DNA of 64,000 bases from assembly GCF_902459465.1 (NCBI RefSeq), contig NC_047076.1, positions 3,299,488-3,363,487 on the forward strand, given 5' to 3'. How positions within the stretch are numbered: position 1 is the first letter of the stretch; every line of letters starts with the position of its first letter. Below the pieces are notes generated by a model. The model ran no database searches, was not told the origin of the DNA, and was given only the letters and a program-made list of their open reading frames with translations. The position numbers and the translations under genes are program-made. The stretch comes from Asterias rubens (Eukaryota; Echinodermata; Asteroidea; Forcipulatida; Asteriidae). This document shows positions 51,101-58,500 of this stretch, one piece after another.

Positions 51101-53087
51101 AACACAAAGAAGGGAAAAAAAAGGTTGCCACATGGGAATCCTAAAGCCTTTGGGTGCTCCACATTGGAATGTTGTACACAATGTCCATTGGAAAAATAAT
51201 GGTCACACCAAGGTAAGAAAAGAATGGGGCCTATTTTAGGAATGTGAAATGGTATGCGGACTTACGTATTTACAGTGTTGACGAATGTAAACTTTAGTGC
51301 GCTTGAGGAAAGGAATATCCACATCATGTGCAACAAAGAGCTGTATGTGTAATCTCTAAATGGACTTTCTGATAGCAAATAACTTAATCCAAAGAGTTTG
51401 AAGAGGAAATTCTTACCTTTTGTTGCGACTATTTTTCTTCTTTCTTCCTCAGAATGTGGCGGTTACATCGAGGTACCCAGCAACGCATCTATATCTATAG
51501 CTTCACCAGGCTACCCCGATAAATACCTGGGCAATCAGAACTGTATCTTCACCTTGATTGGGCCCAACAACCGCCGTCTGCGAATCAGCGTTGCTGACTT
51601 TGAGTCCGAAAACTGGGGTGGAGTTCTCAGCATTGGGGAGGGGTGGGTATTTTAAGGTTTTTTTTCACACGACAGCAATTAAGAGCAGGGGTCCCTTGCT
51701 TAATTTGTGCATGGTTGTGACATTTTACAAATTGCAGTTTTTGTGAGAGGTCAACAGTGTTTGGACTGTCCAATTAAGGCCCTTTGTGAAATGTCCATTT
51801 TGCCGTCATTTGTTGACAGTATTGTCCTTTCAAAAGAGGTGTGATTTTGCAACCATGCTAAAAGTTTAAGCAAGGGACCCCTGCTAAATTGCTTGCGTGT
51901 AAAAGGGCAAAACCCTGTGTGGTGATAGTCTGTTAATAAGGAGCTCTGGATGTGCCATCTTACTTTCGTCAAAAATTCTCTGGAACTCGCCTGGCCGAAT
52001 GGCACATCAAGAACTCCGTAAAAATTAAGTTTAAGTCTTTTTGTTTGTATACAAAGCATCTTTTTGTTGTAAATATTTCCCTTACGGCATAGAAACATAA
52101 TTTGGTGCTCTAGTCTTCGTTTTGCCGTTTTAAGAATTCACCAAATCGGCAACAGTATTTAAAATTGTTAACACTGCCGAGAATGTTCACTCCACTATCT
52201 TAATCTCCAAACAGATGCAGAAAGAAAGACCACGGTAGCGTGGTGATTGTTGACCGCCACAGCGGGTTCGGACCACCCCTCCACTCCGCTTTCATCCCCA
52301 GGACCAATGTGGCTTGGGTTAAGTGGAACACCGACTACGAAAGGCCGTACAAGGGATGGAAGATGATCATCAGTGATACAGGCTTAGTGGGAGGTAAGAA
52401 AGAGCTTCTCATTTAGCATACTCACGGTCATTATGGCGAATCAAAGATTGACATCGATGTGGTTGTATCAAAATCAGTTTTGATGAGTGAAGAAAAGTTT
52501 GATAATTCGTGTGTCCTTTCTTTGCAATAACCTCCCATGTTTGTTTGAGGTAGGTACAGCCCCTTAATAAGCCCTTCCCATGCAGTATGCTAATCACTTT
52601 TTGGCAAACGCCAAAGAGATGTGCACTAGGCAGGTCCACCACGCCACCGTCAGCCCTATACACAAAGACACGGTGTTCCCTTATTTTTGCCAGTCAGAAG
52701 TGTCAGTGCAACGTACATCCCAAGTTTTTGCCAACTGAATTAGTTGGAAATAAAATTTTAAGAGGTATTTCAGCTCATGAATCTTTACAGAAACCGTTGA
52801 ATTTGTTCACAATATTTTGAACACGAAAGGTATATAATAAGGTTTTTTTTTCTTTTCACATCGTTCCAGACCAACCAACAGACGAGGCTGGAGAACCCAT
52901 CCCCTGCAACCCACCAGGCCCGACCACCCAGGCCACCACTCCGCAACAACCCACGCAAGGCCCGACCGAGGCCAGCGGTAGCGGCTACCCGGATTGGTAC
53001 GACGAGTATCATGGTGGCCCGGGGGAAGAGCCCAACCTAACGGAGGTTGAAGATCATACGCCTATGAAAGATGAATACTCCATTTAA
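36147..53087 (+). CDS. CUB gene B: secreted LDLa-like plus five-CUB protein
   Basis: Twelve exons in phase: 36147-36242, 44860-44992, 45639-45854, 46218-46583, 47060-47110, 47357-47707, 48483-48851, 49613-49660, 50567-50926, 51453-51642, 52215-52393, 52870-53087 (TAA); 858 residues. Signal peptide 1-21 (LQLWISVLIVFVGISSTLA); pro-region 33-76 with furin-type RERR before QSDG; eight-Cys LDLa-like module 77-148 with NQS site; CUB1 149-270; acidic linker 271-287; CUB2 288-404; CUB3 405-527; linker 528-543 with NTT; CUB4 544-663; CUB5 664-786; tail 787-858, Pro/Thr/Gln-rich, then YPDWYDEY in an acidic setting that could carry sulfotyrosine. The LDLa-like and CUB1 exons are exactly as long as those of gene A (216 and 366 bases), which supports tandem duplication. 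CUB domains 1-4 have two Cys only; CUB5 has one extra (EGCRKK). Likely a secreted matrix or coelomic/egg-coat protein; function unknown. Confidence 0.9.
37703..37739. repeat. (TTTG)n microsatellite
   Basis: About nine tandem TTTG units with one TTTA interruption at the left. Confidence 0.92.
38489..38866. repeat. TTAA MITE copy
   Basis: TTAA at 38485-38488 and 38867-38870. The left end is aggcagttgacactattgg. The internal ttcgaggtctcaga / tgaggtctcgaa palindrome is present. Confidence 0.88.
39700..39835. repeat. 'ggttctgaaaagaacc...acgtttcgatcag' repeat
   Basis: Contains cgacgtttcgatcagtatgctctgatcgtcttctgaag. The neighbouring gtgttaccgcaaacc also occurs at 4833-4845 and in related form near 35090. 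It is loosely related to the element at 44709-44822. Confidence 0.55.
39880..40140. repeat. Element rich in 'ACTCTTTT/AAAAGAGT', copy 1
   Basis: At least ten short inverted and direct ACTCTTTT or AAAGAGTG blocks. The end is ttcactcttttacattaagagagcatg. A second copy at 40738-40972 ends with nearly the same sequence. Confidence 0.75.
40738..40972. repeat. Element rich in 'ACTCTTTT/AGAGTGAAA', copy 2
   Basis: Blocks of agagtgaaa and tttcactct alternate. The shared 'atatggctctt' and terminal 'cactcttttacattaagagagtatg' link it to 39880-40140. Confidence 0.75.
41355..41733. repeat. TTAA MITE copy
   Basis: TTAA at 41351-41354 and 41734-41737. The ends match the reference copy at 16609 closely. 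Confidence 0.92.
41738..42031. repeat. TTAA-class element, 'AGGGAAGTTTTACGTTTGG' family
   Basis: Begins directly after the TTAA that ends the previous MITE, so the two share one target site. It shares gcagctttcgatagtataaagca and further blocks with 60826-61010. It continues to the TTAA at 42032-42035. Confidence 0.65.
42036..42412. repeat. TTAA MITE copy
   Basis: TTAA at 42032-42035. The left end is agacactggacactattgg and the right end is tagtgtccactgcctttcg, where the right TTAA is lost. Confidence 0.88.
43020..43330. repeat. Dispersed repeat related to 13778-13900
   Basis: 'ggtaaaatagccctggtgcccttacactttc', then 'gtgtacagagaaagagtcctatatagggcta' and a 'ctttctgggtcag' motif. The first part matches 13778-13900 and the second the spacer of the large inverted repeat. 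Confidence 0.5.
43385..43478 (-). repeat. tRNA-SINE fragment
   Basis: 'gaacttgaacccatgctctgctgatcagtacc...agaaacaccgtagcttgagtccgatgctctta' matches the tRNA-related head of the SINEs at 46785 and 56110. A MITE is inserted at its end. Confidence 0.55.
43482..43851. repeat. TTAA MITE copy
   Basis: TTAA at 43478-43481 and 43852-43855. The internal palindrome (atttcgagacctcaaattc / aaatctgaggtctcgaaat) is intact. It is inserted in a SINE fragment. Confidence 0.9.
43900..44100. repeat. Dispersed repeat, copy 2 (as at 1-220)
   Basis: Shares ggcagaccgtgttagttca(c/g) and the following A-rich and T-rich order with positions 38-150. Confidence 0.5.
44376..44706. repeat. TTAA-class element, 'AGGAACRTTACAGAATTGG' family, copy 2
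   Basis: The ends are aggaacgttacagaattggt and accaattctgtaacgttcct, near-perfect inverted repeats. TTAA follows on the right (44707-44710). It shares its interior with 33961-34340 but lacks about 50 bases. Confidence 0.9.
44709..44822. repeat. 'cgacgtttcgaacag' repeat, left arm
   Basis: 'aacttgcgggtacaaccatg', 'agctctgaaaagagcc' and 'tctcgacgtttcgaacag' are the reverse of 28262-28380. It ends 37 bases before CUB gene B exon 2. Confidence 0.75.
45310..45490. repeat. Dispersed repeat, copy 3 (as at 1-220)
   Basis: 'gtcgtgttagttcacgacgtaaggaaaacca', 'catctttcaaaccatatgcat', 'ccaactcgcccgatttaaggcaa' match positions 45-215. Confidence 0.7.
45883..46205. repeat. Fold-back element, 'cccaatttcat' family, diverged
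   Basis: The left part is tcaaattcataaagcctgtaagca...gctaagcac; the right end is 'aatttaaaaatgatttgggccc'. It fills the intron between the LDLa-like exon and the CUB1 exon of gene B. Confidence 0.5.
46785..47005 (-). repeat. tRNA-derived SINE with a MetaSINE-like core
   Basis: On the minus strand: tRNA-like head with B box GGGTTCGAGTCCCGG, core CTTCGGATGGGAC, and a diverged tail. It is the most complete SINE in the window and lies in CUB gene B intron 4. Confidence 0.75.
47875..47995 (-). repeat. SINE core fragment
   Basis: On the minus strand: cttcggatgggacgtaaagc and gttggtcccgtgtg. The tRNA-like head is absent, so it is truncated at that side. Confidence 0.65.
48905..49095. repeat. Half copy of the fold-back family at 18127-18480
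   Basis: 'atgtctacagatttacattaaacttac' and 'gtgctgtgatttttgagaaacgagtaaaac' match the left arm there in order. Confidence 0.65.
49795..49965. repeat. Fold-back element, 'gaaaccacggcttcggctt' family, copy 1
   Basis: The left end is gcccttttcgaaaccacggc and the right end is gccgtggtttcgaaaagggc, a perfect inverted repeat of 20 bases. The interior has cgcgtacgcaaagcacgcg. Copy 2 is at 62725-62868. Confidence 0.9.
51665..51905. repeat. Fold-back element in the intron splitting CUB5
   Basis: Left 'acgacagcaattaagagcaggggtccctt' and right 'aagggacccctgctaaattgcttgcgt' are inverted. 'aatttgtgcatggttgtgac' pairs with 'gtgattttgcaaccatgctaa' less well. It starts about 20 bases after the exon. Confidence 0.8.
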
Positions 53088-54265
53088 GATGGTGTATGTG
53101 CCAAGGTGAGAGCTCAAGCAAACTGAGTTTGTACGATCTTAGGTTATAGAGAATTTGAAAGACGGAAACAAAACTGATTTGGCTCCAAACTGCTCAGAGT
53201 GCCACTTTCAACTGAAGAGGGTTGTCTGTCGGTTTCATTTTGTCAATAACGAGTATAATACGATAAACCAAGATATTAGAGGGGCCAGACTACTAGACTT
53301 CTATAGTCGGCGCCAGTGTTGACTACCTATGTAACTGCTTATGTTACAATATACACGTTCATTGGTGTTGTGTTGTTAATTAGATTTCAAGAAAAGACTC
53401 TGCTAGGGTCGAAACACCAATTACCTTGTAAAGCGGTCATATCCGTCACCCAGTGAGGCTCATGGCGCTTCAACATTTTAGTTTTTTGCATGCAATGTAT
53501 TTAAGAGGTACATTATTTGTGAATGGTATCCTGCTACTGTTTTCTTGAGCATGAATTTGTTAATCAATAATTGTATCTGCCTAAGCAGATTCATGAAATC
53601 GCGCTGTGACACAACAAAATAATTTTTCAGATACCCTGACAACTTGTTAAACGATTTCGTTTTTTGTTTTTCAGATCGAAAGAGCTGTTTGCCAGGATAC
53701 AACATACGACCACCGTTTTGGGACGAGGTTGAGCCACCAAACACTCCTTCTCGGCATGTAGCAAACATCTTTGTTTTTCAGAGCAACAAGCATTACATTC
53801 ATTTCGGTTTTTCCAGACGATTTTTTTTTCAAGCCAGCATCATGTCTGTGACAAATAAACACAAGGTTAAAAAAGGGTTTTTTTTTTGCATTTGTGAAAT
53901 TGGGGGTTGATACGAGATTTTGCCTAGCCCCAATATTACCAACTCATAAAGTCAGTGCATTCAACTTAAGAGTAATGGACAGTCTAAACGTAAAAGTCAA
54001 TGTTGAGTCAGAACTTGTATACCAGTACACGGTTGTCATTACATGCGGTTTTCGAAAATTCTGGACATTCACTTTCATGATAAACATCTCACATTATTTT
54101 ATGTTCCCAATAAAATTGGTAGAAGTTAAACAAATTAAAACAACTCGAAGAGAAATTGAACAAACAATATTAGCTGCGATTGTTTGAGAAACAAAGATAA
54201 AAATCTGAGGTAAATGTTAAGTCTGTTTACTTCAATTAATGTACTTAGCAATTCTTGCCAATAAA
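53088..54265 (+). other. 3' UTR of CUB gene B, probably spliced
   Basis: The stop is at 53085-53087. A good donor (ccaag|gtgaga) follows at 53106, and an acceptor with a strong pyrimidine tract (tttttgtttttcag) ends at 53674. This suggests an intron at 53106-53674 in the 3' UTR. Poly(A) signals AATAAA lie at 54109-54114 and 54260-54265. The stop is only 18 bases before the junction, so the transcript should escape nonsense-mediated decay. Confidence 0.4.
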
Positions 54266-55324
54266 TGAATTCTTTTTAAATGCCTTTTTTTTTTAATTTC
54301 TCTTTTCTATAAAAAGAAAATCTTGAAGTTGCCTGTTCTCCTTTAAGAATAATTATTTTGGCTGCGGTTTTGTTTTTTATCATTCTTGTTATTATTTGTA
54401 TTTCAAATTATGTTTACCTACCAATTACGTCCCCCATGAGCCTAGATTTAGTTAATTTCGTAGACGCTAGTGTGTCCCCTTTTTGAAATTTCAGTTTTTA
54501 GCGAACGACAATAATTACAACTTTAAGCTAGTTTTAGAGGGCAAGTTATACACAATAATTATTACGGTTTAATCAGTATTGTTTCATTGTACCTTTATTC
54601 CAAAGCACGCCCTTTTGCGTGTAACGTTCGTCTTAAAGCATCTATGCATGAAACATTCTATAAATATGCTTTTTATTTTTTAATTGAACTGCCTTAAAAT
54701 AACAGTACTTTGTACAACTATTACAAAAGTTAAGCCTTCCGTTTCTAAACACATGTTATACCTTTGAAAAAGTTCCTTTACTGTAAACAATAACAACAGA
54801 TTAAATTCTAGAGAAAATGTATTAAGCTTTGAGTCAGTTATTAAATAAAATAAAGTATTTACAACAACACAAAACTGTCGTCAACTTGGTTCATTTTGTA
54901 TCTACACACAAACATAGGCTTAGTCTTTTTTTTGCTTGAAGAGTTTTTGGCACGAGATGTCTTTAAAAATTTACAAATCGTTTGCAAAAAAAGTTCCAGT
55001 GGAATAACATTTTGTATCTTTCAACTTGTCTTAAAATAAGTTGGTACTTTCCTTGATTTATCTTTACTTTGTCCAAAATGTTACAAGAAATGTCGATCTC
55101 CCAACATCGCCACCATTTTTATACCCGTCCTGTATACACACGCAATTTTATAGACTTATAAAGATATCAATGTAAATTTAGTACGGTGTCAATTTTAACA
55201 CTCCGGTTTTTGAAGTGTCATTTTCAGTATTTGTATTTTTTTCTGTTATTTAAACAAAAAATACCACCCAAAAATGGGAAGAAACCCTATACTTGTTGAA
55301 TTTTTTGAATACATCGGAACACTC

Positions 55325-55450
55325 CATGGGAGACTTTGAAATGCTCGATGGAAGCAGACTTACCAGGTAAATCTCCATTGTTTATGTAGTTCTGAGCATG
55401 AGAACAACAAACTGCTGCCACCTAGCGTCTCAAAAATCGCCCATTAGTTG
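55325..55450. repeat. Dispersed 'tgctgccacctagcgtc' repeat
   Basis: Shares ccatgggagactttgaaatgct, cttaccaggtaaat and gctgccacctagcgtc with 61930-62330 and 1388-1512. Confidence 0.75.
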
Positions 55451-55452
55451 AG

Positions 55453-55458
55453 TTTATT
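55453..55458 (-). terminator. Poly(A) signal, adhesion GPCR
   Basis: AATAAA on the minus strand, 43 bases past the stop codon. Confidence 0.5.
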
Positions 55459-55500
55459 TCCATTTGAACTTTGAACTTATTACACACCGCCCTCTGGTGG

Positions 55501-58500
55501 TCATAAGTGGGTATCCTCATCATGATTTGTGGTGATCAACTCAATACCGGCATTCGACGGTCGCGGCGTCGACAGTGGTGACGTCATTGGTGTCGTCATT
55601 GGCGTGGCCGTAGGAAGGACGAGATGGCCGTCGACGTCTTTGGTTTTCTGGCAGCAGGTCGGGCAGGGGCACATTCGGCAACAGGAACGGAGCGTCTGGG
55701 CCCACTGTTTGCGGATGTCCTGGTAGCGGACGCAGTGGAAGATGAAGATGAAGAAACCCTGGAAAGCCACACTCAGAACGAATAGCATCTGGAGAAGGAT
55801 ATATCACAAATCATTAAATTCTTACAATTAACATCCAATAACCATCAAAGTTTGTTTCTACATTAGAAGTTGGGTCATAGTTTGGCAATTACTCCAAAAA
55901 CGATTGAAAAATGGCTTCCCTTCGAAGCATGTGGATGAGAAGGGGATAACATTTCACCCACAAGCATTTCAATCTAAGGAACGTTTCATGTATGCATCGT
56001 TTCTCTGATTACTGAAAGTTGGCATCCATTCATAAATGCTGTGGCCAGACAGATTTTTAAATTATTATAAAACCCATTCATGTAAAACATTGTGTTCAGC
56101 AGTTCGGTTCTAGATTCATGAGCCACTGCTGCCAGAAACGCCGTTCAAACAGTCCCCTACTTCTCGCTATACTAACTGTAGTGTCATTGTTTAGGTGCAT
56201 TGCACCACACAACACTAATAACATGACCAACGGCCTCACGTCCCATCTGGAGGAAGAAGCGATAATGAACGTATTTTGCTCAAGTATCACGACCGGGACT
56301 CGAACCCACACTCTGCTGATCAGAAACACCGGTGCTTGAGCCTAGTGCTATTACTGCTCGGCTTGGTGCCTTTCTACGTAAACACTTCTTGAACCCACCT
56401 GTAAAATGAAGTACCAGACCGACACGCTGTCTGATTCCGGCTCAGTGTACGTAATGGCTGCTGAGGCACCGAAACCCCAGCTGATGCCAAGCAGGACCAG
56501 CAACGCTACAGCACCAATCAGCTGGGTCAACAGAGGTCGCATCTCGTCTGGAATAAACGGAGACGACAGAAAATTATCAAGTAATTTCAGATCATATTCA
56601 TTGATCATTGTGGGAGGGAAGACAGAGGCACACAGAAAATCAAATTAACCCACTATTTGCCTACTACTACCCAAACACTTAATGAAGATAAGATAAGGAA
56701 GGATGTGTCAGTTAGATATATATGAAATATAACACCACATAATTATTCCAGTGAAAACAGACGGAATTTAAATGTACTACAAGCATAATCCACGTGCCCC
56801 CGGGATTCGAACAGGGGTGATGATGAAATATACCACTACACCTGTTTCACAATAATTATTCAGTTGATAACAGATAATACAACTGATGATATTTCATGTT
56901 TAGACCAGCCTCTTGCTGTTGTGCTTTTCCGAAATTAAATGATCTTTGCGACCAAATTCGGAAGATCTTATATTGGTTAAACTAGTTAATTTAAAACTAT
57001 TGAAAACTAATGTAGGCCTACTCCTTTTTACTGATGACTGCTGATGTAGTGCCAATGCGAAATGTAGGCATACGATGTAAGGACATGGTTGTAGGACTGC
57101 TTCGTTTACGTTATAATACCTCTCGGGTCAGATTTTACCCGTAAACGGGGTCGCAAAGGGGCAGACCCAAACCTGGACCAGGCAGACCCGAAACCACGTC
57201 CAAACTAATCTGAGTAAAAAAAAAAAACGATTTTCAAAATGTTCCCGGGTCAGCGTGGTTTAGAAATGGGCAAGGTTGACCAAGAGATGGATCAGAACCA
57301 CGGGGACCCTGAACCTGGAAATGTTTTGACCCGCGAGTCTTTATAGAGTGTATGCTCGAGCTCATTAAAGTCACGTGCCACCCCCCCCCCCCCCCCCGGT
57401 GGCGCATACTCTTTACTCTTCCCCGGGCCCCCTCTCCGTACTAGACCTACCTCTCGCAGACATCTTGCAGATAATCCAGAGGACCATAACGAAGACTACG
57501 CTGTTACACACAACGATCGCTATCATCGGAGTGAGGAAAACAAAACAAAATGCCTGCTTCGATAACTGGCACCTAAAGGTAAAATATAAATACTTGGTAA
57601 AAATCATCAACAGGTTTTCAAAACTTGTCCAGTTGGACGCAACATCTTGTCTGTGCGGTAGAATTTGATAATTGGAGTGAGGAATACAAAACAGAAAGCC
57701 TTCTTCGATAACTGACCTAAAATTTAATAAGGTAAAACATAAATAATTGGTAAAAATCATCAGAAGATTTTAAAACATTTCCAGCTGGGTATAAAAACTT
57801 GTTAAAGGTCACGACATTGTGGGCTTTCCCTGTGTTGTCTATGGTAATTTTTCTCTAATATTATTTCCTATTAAAAACATATTGGGCTGCACCCAACAAT
57901 GTTAAACTATCCCACAAGAATTAACAGTTCCTGCCTAAAATCACCAACAATGCCTGTTTTTGTAAGTATGTACAATATATGCATGAACAACTTTTGTGGT
58001 GGCTTTGAAAAGAAGCTTTGTGTAACCGCAACAGGTTACGATCAGTTTGCTCTCATCAACTGCCATTGGTTCAACACTTACACAAATTCGCAGTCCTTGT
58101 AGGTGCCGTCGTATATCTCAAAGTTGAAGGCCAGCGGTAACCCGATCAGAAGTGATGGTAAACCTAAACTTTGTGAACATCGACAATGCAAAATATGACA
58201 GATAAATTTAGATTGTTCAAAAAGTAAAGAATTTGAAGTACATAATAGGTTACGTGTCTACTTATTCACAACCAAAATACAGCAATGTGTTACAGTAGTT
58301 TCAATCATCCTTTTGCCCCGGCATTGGAATGATGAAATAACTAAATTGCACAGTTTCTGTTAAATAACAAGTATTCTTAATGAGCTGATGTGAACCTGCT
58401 TATTACCTATCTACTTAGAGAATAACGCATCCACACTATGTCTGATATAAGTTTAACTACACTCTAACAATTCCTGGATAAGAAAAACTGAATGGACCTG

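Larger units (their letters stand above)
54266..55500. other. Convergent spacer between CUB gene B and the adhesion GPCR
   Basis: AT-rich with no gene seen. It holds a repeat at 55325-55450 and, on the minus strand, AATAAA at 55453-55458 (TTTATT on +), 43 bases after the GPCR stop. Confidence 0.6.

Noticed and set aside
53644..53910. Open frame DRKSCLPGYNIRPPF... as an extra coding exon of CUB gene B
   Set aside because: The stop of gene B precedes the donor that would join it, so it can only be 3' UTR; no family motif.
56785..56860. Possible tRNA gene (cccgggattcgaacagggg)
   Set aside because: A T-arm-like segment is present on the minus strand, but I could not draw full acceptor, D and anticodon arms; likely a SINE or tRNA fragment.
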